Of a stretch of 21,123 nt of DNA, positions 1 through 9,724 are shown in pieces; position 1 is the stretch's first letter; each line of letters begins with the position of its first letter. The notes below the pieces were generated by a model. It did not search any database. It was not told where the DNA came from and saw only the letters and a program-made list of their open reading frames with translations. This DNA comes from a virus, in IMG/VR virus record IMGVR_UViG_3300031688_000168, positions 1 to 21,123 of that record. One strand, given 5' to 3'. The translations under genes were made by a program, and so were the position numbers.

Positions 1-2
1 AT

Positions 3-611
3 TTCTATCAATACAATCAATTAATAAATAAAGAAAATGCTCGCCTTTCGGGCACGGGGTATGCCAATATTACTAAAGGATACGAAGAGGTTATCGATAT
101 GTTTTCAGAAACAAAAACGCTAACTCAGAACTTATTAAATGAATATTTCTTACCATCTCTATCAACGACATCTGATGACTATTATTTAATAAATAAAGTT
201 CTTTGTTTTAGTAACGGTGTATTACAAGGTGAAGCTGAAAAAGTAACTAATAGTAAAATAACTATGCTAAGAGGTTCGAATCTAACTTCACCAACATTAG
301 TATTTCCCGCCTATTCTTTACAAGGAAACTTTATAACAATTTTCCCTACACAATTCAATGGATCTACCGATATACAGGCTCAATATATACGCTATCCTAA
401 AGATCCAAACTGGACTTATATAGCAGTGGCTAATGGAGACCCTGCTTTTAATCAAAGTCAAGCTGACTTTCAGGATTTTGAATTATCACCAGATGATGAA
501 ACATCACTTGTATTTAAAATACTACAGTACGCTGGCATGTCAATTAGAGACATACAAGAGGCTCAGTTTGGAGCAGAGCAGGAGCAAATGGAAGAACAAA
601 AAGAAAACTAA
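3..611 (+). CDS. Neck/ring-type structural protein, 5'-partial
   Basis: The reading frame is open from the first complete codon of the window, with no stop before the first in-frame ATG at position 99. The codons before that ATG look like ordinary protein (for example NKENARLSGTGY), so the gene almost certainly starts upstream of the window and position 99 is an internal Met. The visible 202 residues include a motif IRYPKDPNWTY at about visible residues 129-139, then an acidic DFQDFELSPDDET stretch, a helix ILQYAGMSIRDIQEAQF and a Glu/Gln-rich tail. From memory this C-terminal arrangement belongs to a small virion protein of crAss-like and marine podoviruses encoded just before the next gene's family, probably a ring or adaptor component of the neck. 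The stop codon overlaps the next start in TAATG, so the two are probably translationally coupled. Exact function is inferred. Confidence 0.8.
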   Translation, partial: FYQYNQLINKENARLSGTGYANITKGYEEVIDMFSETKTLTQNLLNEYFLPSLSTTSDDYYLINKVLCFSNGVLQGEAEKVTNSKITMLRGSNLTSPTLVFPAYSLQGNFITIFPTQFNGSTDIQAQYIRYPKDPNWTYIAVANGDPAFNQSQADFQDFELSPDDETSLVFKILQYAGMSIRDIQEAQFGAEQEQMEEQKEN

Positions 612-1531
612 TGGCATACTTATCTGAATATCAATACTACGAGAACGGAGGAATCTTACCTACTAATGCAAATTTGGGATCATATCAATATTTATCTTTA
701 AGTAATATTGTAAATAACTTTATGTTAATGTATGCTGGAAATCATGCATTAATAAATAACGAAGAAAGATATAAGATTTTATTTCATACTAAAAGAGGTA
801 TACAAGAACTTAACTATGATGCCTTTAAAGAAATAAAAGCGTTAGAGTTAAAGGTATTTGATACTCTTACTTTTACTTTACCCTCTGACTACGTCAACTG
901 GGTTAGAATATCTCTTTATAAAAATGGATATTTAAGACCTCTTACTGAAAATATACAAGTTAATTCTGCGACTTCATATTTACAAAGCGCCACAGGATCT
1001 TTAAGTTTTAATGTCAACGGAAGTTTAGTTACTACTACATCAAGCTTAGACAGTGAAAGAATTTCTGGAGCTCAAAATAGTATTTATTTAAATAAAAATA
1101 ACGCTAGTAGTAGTGAGCCTATAAATGCAGATAATCCTGAAGGTTGGAGAGATTATAACATTGGAGCTAGATTTGGTTTAAATACTGAAACCGCTAATGC
1201 TAATCCTACTTTTAGAATTGACAAAAAAGCTGGAGTAATAAATTTTGATTCTACAATGGCTAATGAGCAGTGTGTTTTAGAATATATTTCAGACGGCATG
1301 GAAAATGGAAATGATTCTTTGGTGAGTGTAAATAAAATGTTTGAAGAATATCTTTACGCATATGTAAAATATGAAATATTAAACAATAAATTTGGAGTAC
1401 AAGAGTACATAATAAATAGAGCAAGAAAAGATAAAAGTTCTTTATTAAAAAATGCAAAGATTAGAATAAGTGATATTCATCCTGGAAGACTTTTAATGAG
1501 CATGAGAGGACAAAACAAGTGGCTTAAATAG
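611..1531 (+). CDS. Ring/adaptor-like virion protein (306 aa)
   Basis: The 306-residue protein starts at the ATG that shares one base with the preceding stop (TAATG). Conserved-looking blocks are GSYQYLSLSNIVNNFM (residues 23-38), ERYKILFHTKRGIQELNYD (52-70), LPSDYVNWVRIS (90-101) and RPLTENIQ (109-116), and the C-terminus is basic. I recall this set of motifs in uncultured marine phages and crAss-like phages, where the protein sits between the portal/capsid genes and a very large tail protein, the place taken in T7 by the tail adaptor gp11. It is therefore probably a neck or tail ring subunit. No catalytic motif, signal peptide or membrane segment is visible. Position 1531 is followed by a single base before the next ATG. 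Identity as a conserved virion protein is fairly secure; the ring/adaptor role is inferred from position and recall. Confidence 0.8.
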   Translation: MAYLSEYQYYENGGILPTNANLGSYQYLSLSNIVNNFMLMYAGNHALINNEERYKILFHTKRGIQELNYDAFKEIKALELKVFDTLTFTLPSDYVNWVRISLYKNGYLRPLTENIQVNSATSYLQSATGSLSFNVNGSLVTTTSSLDSERISGAQNSIYLNKNNASSSEPINADNPEGWRDYNIGARFGLNTETANANPTFRIDKKAGVINFDSTMANEQCVLEYISDGMENGNDSLVSVNKMFEEYLYAYVKYEILNNKFGVQEYIINRARKDKSSLLKNAKIRISDIHPGRLLMSMRGQNKWLK

Positions 1532-1532
1532 A

Positions 1533-4500
1533 ATGGCAAATATTCAAAGAAATTTTATCGCAGGGAGAATGAATAAGTCTCTTGACGAAAGGCTTATACC
1601 GAATGGTGAATATGAGGATGCATTAAATGTAAGGCTAGGATCAACTGAAGGGTCTGAAATTGGTTCTGTAGAAAACTCAAAAGGTAATACAAAACTTACT
1701 TCTCTTCAATATGAAGAAACAGGATCTACTGAGGGATCTACTTTATTAAGTGCTCAAGCAAGATGCATTGGTTCGTTTGAAGATGGTAAAAATAATCGTA
1801 TTTATTGGTTTGTTCATGATCCAGAGTTTACTGTAGGACCTACTGGTAAAATAGATCTTATTGTTTCTTTTAATCCAACTACACAAAATTTAATTTATCA
1901 CGTTGTAAGTATTAATGATGGATTTTCTTCTAATACAACTTTAAATTTTAATCCTAAATTTTTAATAAATGGGATTGACCTAGTGGATAATTTATTGTTT
2001 TTTACAGATAATGTAAATCCACCTAGAGTTATAAACGTTACAACAAATTATTCAAATCCTGTTTTTAATAATGATGTTATTACAGCAGAGCAATTGATGG
2101 TAATAAAAAAACCACCTGTAGAATCTCCTGTACTTAATTTATTGTCTCAATCTAATTCTTTACAAGATGATTTTTTAGAAACAAGATTTATTTGTTTTGC
2201 TTATAGATATAGATATTCTGATGGTGAGTTTTCAGCAACATCTCAATGGAGTCGTCCTGCTTTTGCCCCAGGGTTTTTTAATTATAATTTTACTGATAAT
2301 TTAAATCAAGGAATGCTAAACACGATTACTTCGATAGGTATTCAGTTTGATTCCGGAAGTTCCTTAGTAACTGGCATACAACTTCTTTATAAAGAAAGTA
2401 CTGATAGTACTATAAAAATAATAGATACTTTTAATAAGTCTATTCAAGGATATGCAGATAACACTAAATATTCTTTTTCTTTTAATAGCAGTAAAATATT
2501 TACAATTCTTCCACCTACAGAACTATTAAGGCTTTACGATAATGTTCCATTACTTGCTCAAGCTCAAACAGTTATGAGCAATAGGTTGGTTTATGGTAAC
2601 TATATTGAGGGTTATGATTTAAAAGATGTTTTTAACGTGCCTATTCAACTTAATTATGTTACAGGGTTAATTCAAGGGGAAATAAAACAAACCGCTTTAA
2701 CTTCTACAACTGAATCTGGAAATTATACTTTTGGAAGTACTCAAACAATTCCTAACTCAGTAGCAGTTATTGATTTTAGCTTAATAGATCCCCTTACAGA
2801 ATTAATAGCAGGATCTTCTATAAATATTAATTTTACATTTGAGCATTATAGTTTTGATCCAACTGCAGGAGAACCTACTACTATTACAAATAACATAAAT
2901 ATTAATTTTGTTTTTGATTTACCAGGAAATTACAATTCTGTTTATGACATGGTTTTTTCTAATGATTTTAAACAAGCAATAGGAACAGTAGCAAATATAA
3001 AACCTGTTTACGCTGCTTCTGGAGAAACATCCTGTGATGGATTTACTTTAACTGATAATATAAATTGTTTAATTTCAACAACTCTTGATTTACCATCAAC
3101 GGGCACGGTAACAAAGTTTCAAAGCGGAATAACAGCTGCTAATCAGCCCATAAAAATTATTGATAATGATCCAGGAGTAAATAAATTAAAGCTTCAAATG
3201 CCCGCAATGAGGTTTGTTGCTGATCCTACCGCACCTGTTTCTGGATATTATGAGTATTATAAAGTAATATCAGTAGAATCAGTGTATACTAGCAATGGCA
3301 ATCCATCAAGCTTGCACAGTAACAGGGGCTATGAAATAGGAATAGTTTATATGGATGAATTTTTAAGATCATCCACTGCTTTAGTTAGTCCTACAAACAC
3401 AATTCAAATTCCATGTTCTGCTTCTGTTAATCAAAATAAAATAGAGGTTACTATACCCGCTGTTCAAAGAGCTCCTTACTGGGCTAATCGTTATAAGTTT
3501 GTTATAAAACCAACTAAGTCAACTTATGAAACTATATATTCAGAACAATATTTTAAAGATCCAAGATCTAATAGTTATTTCTTTTTATTAGAAGGAGAAA
3601 ATGCAGCAAAAATTGAATCTGGTCAAAGGCTTATCGTTAAAAGAGACACATCTGGTCCACTTACTCAATGTGTTGAAGTAGTTGTTATTGATAAAAAAGT
3701 TCAAACTAAAGATTTTTTAGAAATAATAAATCCTCTTGGTCCACCTTTGTCAAATCCAATACCCGTAGGATATTATATTAATGTGCCAGCTGGACCTTAT
3801 ATGGAAATAATACCTAACGGAATTAACATTAATAAGAACGATGGATTAGGAGGAGATTCAATATCCTATCCATCAAATACAATTTCTTATCCGGGCAATA
3901 AACATCCCGAAGGTTTTGCTATAGGTCAATTTAGAGTTAATATTGAAAACCCTGACACAACTGCCGCTGCTAATGCAGCATATTTAGACTACTCTATTCC
4001 TCAAGGAAGCGTTATAACCATATCCATAAATCAAACTATGCTGGGGGCTAAAGGCCTTATTTCCTCACAGGAAAGAAACAATTTGTATGAGTCTCCACCG
4101 TTAATTGCATCGACAAATTACTCTAATTTTAAATCTTGGTTTGATGGTGATAACATTGGTGAATTAATCACACGAGACAGTACGTCTGATCAAACAGGTT
4201 CAGCACCTACTAATACATATCTTTCAACTGAATTACTTGTTGGTGGTACTAGTGGAGTAGTTCCTTTGTCTAGAATCACAAAAGGTAATGCTAGTAATTC
4301 TATAATTCCTCTTTCTGATAAGGTACTTACTTATCAATTTTACAGAAGTGATCCCGCAAATAATGGAGATAATTCTTTGTGGTTTTTAGCAACAGGTTTT
4401 CAAAGTCAAAACGCTTTTACAAGCAGCAGCTCTGTAGTGTCTATTAATATTACTGTTCAAAGAGCTAATGAAGGTGGTTTAGTGGTTTTTGAAACTATTC

Positions 4501-7271
4501 CATCAGATGCTTTGTCTGATGTTTGGTATGAAAATGAAGAGTCATTTGAAGTTAATGACATTGGGGAGCATGAGGGTTCATTAGGATGGCAAAATATTAG
4601 TACCAACACTTCGGCGATAGTTAAAACAAGTTTTTTTGATTGCTTTTCTTTTTCAAATGGAGTAGAAAGCTATACTATAAGAGATTCAATAAAAGGGGAA
4701 GCATTTGCTTTAGGTAATAGAGTAACAACAACTTCAGAGCAAGAATATAAAGAATCACATAGATTTGCAGACCTTACTTACAGTGGCATATTTAATGATG
4801 AATCTAATGTAAATAGATTGAATGAGTTTAACTTAGGACTTTTAAACTTTAAACCACTTGAAGATTCTTTTGGATCAATACAAAAGTTATACGCTAGACA
4901 AACAGACATACTCACGCTTCAAGAAGATAAGATTTCTTATGTACTAGCGGGAAAAGATTTACTATCAGATGCAGGAGGAACAGGAGCATTAACATCTGTG
5001 CCTACTGTACTGGGTCAGCAAATAGCTAGACTAGAAGAGTTTGGTATAAGCAGAAACCCTGAAAGCTTTGCAGTTTTTGGAGCAGATAAATTTTTTACAG
5101 ATGAGCAGCGAGGAGTTGTTATTCAATTAAAGGGTGGTGCTTACAACAATGAATCTCTTGCTGTTATATCTGAAACAGGAATGCGCGGATGGTTTAGAGA
5201 TTTGTTCCATGATAATTTTGATTCACAAAAATTAGGCGGTTTTGATCCTTACATGAATGAATATGTTTTATCTGCTAATAGCATTAAACTTCCATTTGCT
5301 GGGAATTGTGATGTTTGCGGAAGTACAAGAAACGTAAGTATAGAACAAGGAAAAGTATTTTCTTATTGTGTAGATGTTACTCAAGAAGTGGGAACTGTAG
5401 AAATAGAGTATGTTATTCCTTCTGGAGGAAACGACAATATTATAACTCAAGACAACACTCCTAATGTGGGTGGAGGTCTAGTCAAGATGATCACAGAAAC
5501 TGGATCAAATGATCCATTAGGAAATGACATTGTTATTGAAGATTCTACTAATAATAACACATATACTATTTCTGCGTTTTATAATGGAATTAAAACTACA
5601 GTAACAACAAATGTAAATGGAATTTTAATAGTAGATAAAAATTCTGTATATGCAGATAATTTAACTGTAATTGTTTCTTCAAATAGTATTACGTCAGACA
5701 CTTTAGAAATCACAGTAGGGTGTCCAGTAGCAGATAATATAACTATATTTAATGTTACCATTACAAGTAACTCTGATAGAGATAAATTAATTCATAATCA
5801 ATATAGATGGGACGATTTACCTTTTAGATCTGCACCTCAAGGTAATCAAGTTAGGTTTAAGTCAGGACTTCAAAATCCATTACAATCTCAATTTATTGAA
5901 TTAGAAGCTCCACAAGGAGCAAACCTCATTCCTGGGAATGGATCAACAGTTTCTATTATTAGTCATAAAATTCCTGGAGAAGATAATTACGATTTTCAGC
6001 CTAATACAAATAATTTTAGATATTTAAGAACATCTACTTTTTATGGAAAATCAACAACGGAACTTAATGCTCTCCTAGCCGCTTCTACTATAGCTAGACC
6101 AATGAGTATAACTCAAGCTCCTGCAATATATTCGGCAGATTTCGTAATGCCAACAGGAGGCGCTAATGATTATCTTTATTTAATATGGGATTATAGAAAT
6201 TCTACTCGGATACAATTGTGTTTTTCTAATGTAAGCGCAAATAACGCGTGTTGTGTTGGCTGTAATGTTGATATAAACCCTGACACGACCACTGTTATAC
6301 CTGGTAAGATATTATGTAAAACACACACATTGACTTCGCCTTCAGAGTGTATTACTTATTCTTTAAGAAATGACGATAGTGGAGGTGCGAGTACTAATGT
6401 AGACTATACTAAATGTATTCAAGGAACACCTGGAGTTGTAAGAAATTTATTTCCAGATTTACTCCCGTCACAAGAGCCTGAAGTATGTTCCTCTACAGTT
6501 CCAGTTTTTGATAATGGAAACGGAACTCCTCAAGCAGGAGCAGCATGCGGAGGTTCTTCTAATACTTTTAATTGGTTGTCTTGCGATGGTGTAACTGAAA
6601 ATACCGAAACAGTTCAAGCAGGAAAAAATAGTGTAGTTTGCAGTCAAAGTATACCTATAAGAACATTAGGAACTAGCGGAACAATAGTTGGAGGAGCGGT
6701 ATGCTCAGAATATTACTATAAAGCAAATAATTGTAATGAATCATCAGATATAGCTACAGTATTTTTGTCTGCAAATAAAATCTTAGGACTTTATAATATA
6801 GGAAACGTGGTTTATTATGATGAAATAAATTTAAGCGGTTCTAATATTAGTACAAGAAAATGCGCAACAATAACAGAAAGAAATATTGGAAATGGAGCCA
6901 ATGGAGAAATATTAGGAATATCTATAGGATGTCAAGACACAACTTACTGTCCATCTCTTTTAGACAATACTCCGGTTTGGATGTTTGATTTAAATGAAAA
7001 TCAAGGATCATCTACAGCTCCTACTCCTAACAGTGCACGTTGTGTCATTCCAGTGTTTACTAGCATAAGAATAATAGCTGATTTATTTGATGTTAATACT
7101 TTATTTTATGTTAATAGGGCATTAAATACGCCTTTTAATGGAAATAATAAGTTTTTCGCTTTTCGACAACCCCCTCCTGCTCCTGCACCGCCGTTTGCAG
7201 AACAAGGTTTTCCGCAAGGATGGATTCAGATAGATAACAATGGAAGAGTATTGGCATATCAAAATTTTTAA
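1533..7271 (+). CDS. Giant tail protein, crAss-like muzzle/stabilization type with Cys-rich C-terminus
   Basis: This 1912-residue protein begins with a signature (residues 1-53, including QRNFIAGRMNKSLDERL and VENSKGNT) that I recall from marine flavobacterial phages. The central part, around residues 1115-1240, has the blocks KLYARQTD, LQEDKISYVL, GISRNPESFA (1171-1180), FFTDEQRGVV and FDPYMNEYVLS, which match my memory of the crAss-like tail muzzle/stabilization protein, a likely counterpart of T7 gp12 at the end of the short tail. Much of the rest is Ser/Thr/Asn-rich and beta-prone. Residues 1573-1837 form a Cys-rich region with repeated Cys-aromatic patterns like those of the next gene. 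The last 75 residues hold a YVNRALNTPF module and a short proline-rich stretch near residue 1880. No enzyme motif is seen. Role: tail nozzle with attached surface or adhesin modules (inference). Confidence 0.85.
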   Translation: MANIQRNFIAGRMNKSLDERLIPNGEYEDALNVRLGSTEGSEIGSVENSKGNTKLTSLQYEETGSTEGSTLLSAQARCIGSFEDGKNNRIYWFVHDPEFTVGPTGKIDLIVSFNPTTQNLIYHVVSINDGFSSNTTLNFNPKFLINGIDLVDNLLFFTDNVNPPRVINVTTNYSNPVFNNDVITAEQLMVIKKPPVESPVLNLLSQSNSLQDDFLETRFICFAYRYRYSDGEFSATSQWSRPAFAPGFFNYNFTDNLNQGMLNTITSIGIQFDSGSSLVTGIQLLYKESTDSTIKIIDTFNKSIQGYADNTKYSFSFNSSKIFTILPPTELLRLYDNVPLLAQAQTVMSNRLVYGNYIEGYDLKDVFNVPIQLNYVTGLIQGEIKQTALTSTTESGNYTFGSTQTIPNSVAVIDFSLIDPLTELIAGSSININFTFEHYSFDPTAGEPTTITNNININFVFDLPGNYNSVYDMVFSNDFKQAIGTVANIKPVYAASGETSCDGFTLTDNINCLISTTLDLPSTGTVTKFQSGITAANQPIKIIDNDPGVNKLKLQMPAMRFVADPTAPVSGYYEYYKVISVESVYTSNGNPSSLHSNRGYEIGIVYMDEFLRSSTALVSPTNTIQIPCSASVNQNKIEVTIPAVQRAPYWANRYKFVIKPTKSTYETIYSEQYFKDPRSNSYFFLLEGENAAKIESGQRLIVKRDTSGPLTQCVEVVVIDKKVQTKDFLEIINPLGPPLSNPIPVGYYINVPAGPYMEIIPNGININKNDGLGGDSISYPSNTISYPGNKHPEGFAIGQFRVNIENPDTTAAANAAYLDYSIPQGSVITISINQTMLGAKGLISSQERNNLYESPPLIASTNYSNFKSWFDGDNIGELITRDSTSDQTGSAPTNTYLSTELLVGGTSGVVPLSRITKGNASNSIIPLSDKVLTYQFYRSDPANNGDNSLWFLATGFQSQNAFTSSSSVVSINITVQRANEGGLVVFETIPSDALSDVWYENEESFEVNDIGEHEGSLGWQNISTNTSAIVKTSFFDCFSFSNGVESYTIRDSIKGEAFALGNRVTTTSEQEYKESHRFADLTYSGIFNDESNVNRLNEFNLGLLNFKPLEDSFGSIQKLYARQTDILTLQEDKISYVLAGKDLLSDAGGTGALTSVPTVLGQQIARLEEFGISRNPESFAVFGADKFFTDEQRGVVIQLKGGAYNNESLAVISETGMRGWFRDLFHDNFDSQKLGGFDPYMNEYVLSANSIKLPFAGNCDVCGSTRNVSIEQGKVFSYCVDVTQEVGTVEIEYVIPSGGNDNIITQDNTPNVGGGLVKMITETGSNDPLGNDIVIEDSTNNNTYTISAFYNGIKTTVTTNVNGILIVDKNSVYADNLTVIVSSNSITSDTLEITVGCPVADNITIFNVTITSNSDRDKLIHNQYRWDDLPFRSAPQGNQVRFKSGLQNPLQSQFIELEAPQGANLIPGNGSTVSIISHKIPGEDNYDFQPNTNNFRYLRTSTFYGKSTTELNALLAASTIARPMSITQAPAIYSADFVMPTGGANDYLYLIWDYRNSTRIQLCFSNVSANNACCVGCNVDINPDTTTVIPGKILCKTHTLTSPSECITYSLRNDDSGGASTNVDYTKCIQGTPGVVRNLFPDLLPSQEPEVCSSTVPVFDNGNGTPQAGAACGGSSNTFNWLSCDGVTENTETVQAGKNSVVCSQSIPIRTLGTSGTIVGGAVCSEYYYKANNCNESSDIATVFLSANKILGLYNIGNVVYYDEINLSGSNISTRKCATITERNIGNGANGEILGISIGCQDTTYCPSLLDNTPVWMFDLNENQGSSTAPTPNSARCVIPVFTSIRIIADLFDVNTLFYVNRALNTPFNGNNKFFAFRQPPPAPAPPFAEQGFPQGWIQIDNNGRVLAYQNF

Positions 7272-7291
7272 AATATAAGTAACTTTACATT

Positions 7292-9715
7292 ATGGCTACA
7301 GCTAATGAGTATTATATTGACACTTTAGATTTTTCAACTGCAACAGCAGTTTATACTGATGAAGCACTTACTACGTGCGCTGATAATGGGTTTTATCAAA
7401 TGGGTGGTGTAAATTCAAGAAAGCAAGTTGATTGTGTTAATGGTGTTGGCGGAAGACTTTTAGATGCTCAGGCTTGCGACTCATGTACACCTCCTACTCC
7501 AAGCGATAAACCTTTGCCTATTATTTCTTATAACGTGGTGGATACCATAACTCAAGTTAATGATAGGGTTATTTTTGATAATCGTTATGTTGAAAACACA
7601 TTAGTAACAACAAGTATAAATAATAATTGTTGGAATATAATATCACCAAGCACAGTTACAACTACTAATAATATTGTCACAACATGTATTATTCCTTCGC
7701 CGCAAGCCACTTCTTACTATGCGGTATACTCATGTCCTGACGGAACAAATAGATCTAGAGCATATACTTATATTGATCCTTCTTCTGATTCTCAATATTT
7801 TGATACGAACACAAATATTTATTATGTTTACACTGGAGAGAGTTCTGTTTTTAATCCTCCTCAAAATGAGGTAAATAATAATTTACAAAGAATAGGAACT
7901 GAAACTGGTTGTCCCACTCCAGAAATTGTATATACATATTGGACAATATCTGAATGCGACAATCCTTTGAGCTCTTTTATAATGAGAGCTAGTGCCACAC
8001 AAAATTTTGCAAATCTAGGGTCAGTTTCGGTAAAAACTATAGGCTCGGATATTTGTTATAGTCTGCAAAACCAAAGACAAGGAAGTTCTATAACTTATGA
8101 AAAATCATATGATAGTACATCTGGTGAATATACGGGATGTACTGAAGGCGCAACTCCTTGTGTACCACCTCTTGTAGTAAAAAACACTTTTCCTGTCAGT
8201 AGACCTGGGGTAGCTGATAATTTTGTTCAACAGAGCACTAGTAATCCTAGATCTCCTGGAGATAAAGTTATAACTAGCATAGATTCAGAGTGTTGGACTT
8301 TAGGAACAATTACCACTGGAAGCACATCAAATACAATAACTGATAATTGTCCTATACCTCCTGAATGTACTTTATATTCACTAGTTCCAGGCTCTGGAAG
8401 TACAGCAACAATATCGGGTAAATTATGTTCAAATGGAAATAATGCTAGTTTTACCTCATTAGTTGATCAAACATTAGTACAATGTTTTAAAACTGACAGT
8501 GCAACAGGATCTGGAGCCGGTAGTACTTTTACAACACTAGAACAATGCGTTGTAAACTCTGAACCTCAGCAATCGTATTGTCATTATGAAGCTATAGCTT
8601 GCGGACCTCCGTATGATTATACTATAATAATTGTTAGATCTTATGATTGTCTTCTTGATCAAACCATGACCTCAACAGGTAAAGCTGCGATTAAATTTAA
8701 TAACGGAAGTACATGTTATGAAATTATAGGTCGATCAAATCAACAGACTGAAACTAATACCGTAACATCAATTTTTAATAATGGTTGTTCAGAGTGTAAA
8801 CCTACACCATCAAATTGTTTTGAAATAACCGGAATTTATTCTAATCAATTTTTGGATTGCCTACCGCCAACAACTGGAAATACTTGGTATTCAAACAATG
8901 CTAATTTTGCTCTTGCTACTGAAATTTATTTAAACCCAGAAGATTGTGCAAATAAATCTTTAGCTCCTTCTGGAACATATACTGCAACAGTGGATGGTTC
9001 TGGTCTAGCTCCGCCATCTGCCGGACAAGTTTTAATATCCAGACTATACAACGGCGCTTTTAGAAGTAGTAATCCAACAAAAAGATGCTTTTCGGAAGGA
9101 GGAGTTGCTCCAGAACCTGATATTACAATTACTTTAACAAGCTATGATTTTTCAGATGTGGTTGGCGGATCTGTAGGAGAAAAAGATGAACCAGGGGCGG
9201 CTTTTTATGTTGATCCAGAGTTTACTGTAATAGGAGATTCAATAACTGAATCTCCAGGTAACCCCCCCGGAGGTCCATCTTCTTTTTTCAATGCATTGCC
9301 TTCTCCAGGGCGAGAGCAAGGAAAAGGACTCACAAGGCTTAGATTTAATCAAGGATGGCAAGGTATAGGGCAACAAAATAATGAATATGTTCCCAATAAT
9401 TGTTATTCTAACTGTAATGTTGCATGGAAAGTTAGTTTTTTTGTTACTCGAATAAACCAACCAACATTATATGTACAAGAATGTGATACTCTAAAAATGC
9501 ATACAGTTGCTATAGATCAGCTAGATAAAGATGAATTTAATGTAGTGGTAGGTACTGTTATTATTTTTACTGCCAGGGTGATCGCGCAATATGGAATGGC
9601 AAGTAATATAATCTTATGTGGGACAGTAATAACACTAGGTTCTGCTTACGGACCTGAAACTTTATTTATAGGATTACCTTCTTCTGGTTGTCAAAGTTCT
9701 GAATGTTTTCAATAA
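7292..9715 (+). CDS. Cys-rich modular tail surface/receptor-binding protein
   Basis: The 807-residue product contains about 34 cysteines, very high for a phage protein. The N-terminus (residues 7-65) has a module YYIDTLDF...AVYTDEALTT...GFYQ...CDSC, which I recall from flavobacterial surface proteins. Next come about five related segments with a Cys-(Trp/Tyr/Phe) pair followed 15-30 residues later by one or more Cys: around 113-132, 255-290, 334-359, 398-419 and 475-502. Two further Tyr-(Val/Leu)-(Asp/Asn)-Pro segments lie near residues 546 and 639. Ser, Thr, Asn and Gly are abundant, as expected for an extended beta-rich fibre or adhesin. It lacks a signal peptide, consistent with a virion component. 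It shares module types with the C-terminus of the preceding gene, which suggests the two act together at the tail tip. Receptor binding is inferred. A C7 tract lies at 9262-9268. Confidence 0.8.
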   Translation: MATANEYYIDTLDFSTATAVYTDEALTTCADNGFYQMGGVNSRKQVDCVNGVGGRLLDAQACDSCTPPTPSDKPLPIISYNVVDTITQVNDRVIFDNRYVENTLVTTSINNNCWNIISPSTVTTTNNIVTTCIIPSPQATSYYAVYSCPDGTNRSRAYTYIDPSSDSQYFDTNTNIYYVYTGESSVFNPPQNEVNNNLQRIGTETGCPTPEIVYTYWTISECDNPLSSFIMRASATQNFANLGSVSVKTIGSDICYSLQNQRQGSSITYEKSYDSTSGEYTGCTEGATPCVPPLVVKNTFPVSRPGVADNFVQQSTSNPRSPGDKVITSIDSECWTLGTITTGSTSNTITDNCPIPPECTLYSLVPGSGSTATISGKLCSNGNNASFTSLVDQTLVQCFKTDSATGSGAGSTFTTLEQCVVNSEPQQSYCHYEAIACGPPYDYTIIIVRSYDCLLDQTMTSTGKAAIKFNNGSTCYEIIGRSNQQTETNTVTSIFNNGCSECKPTPSNCFEITGIYSNQFLDCLPPTTGNTWYSNNANFALATEIYLNPEDCANKSLAPSGTYTATVDGSGLAPPSAGQVLISRLYNGAFRSSNPTKRCFSEGGVAPEPDITITLTSYDFSDVVGGSVGEKDEPGAAFYVDPEFTVIGDSITESPGNPPGGPSSFFNALPSPGREQGKGLTRLRFNQGWQGIGQQNNEYVPNNCYSNCNVAWKVSFFVTRINQPTLYVQECDTLKMHTVAIDQLDKDEFNVVVGTVIIFTARVIAQYGMASNIILCGTVITLGSAYGPETLFIGLPSSGCQSSECFQ

Positions 9716-9724
9716 TAAAATTAT

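Noticed and set aside
433-627. 64-codon forward frame overlapping the first two genes
   Set aside because: Out-of-frame shadow of two conserved virion genes, with Lys/Leu-rich composition and no recognisable motif.
4501-4521. 7-bp stem, 7-base loop hairpin (CATCAGA/TCTGATG) in the giant tail gene
   Set aside because: Short and isolated inside coding sequence, with no run of T and no relation to a gene boundary; consistent with chance.
5500-5516. 6-bp hairpin TGGATC-AAAT-GATCCA in the giant tail gene
   Set aside because: Chance-level stem within coding sequence; no regulatory context.
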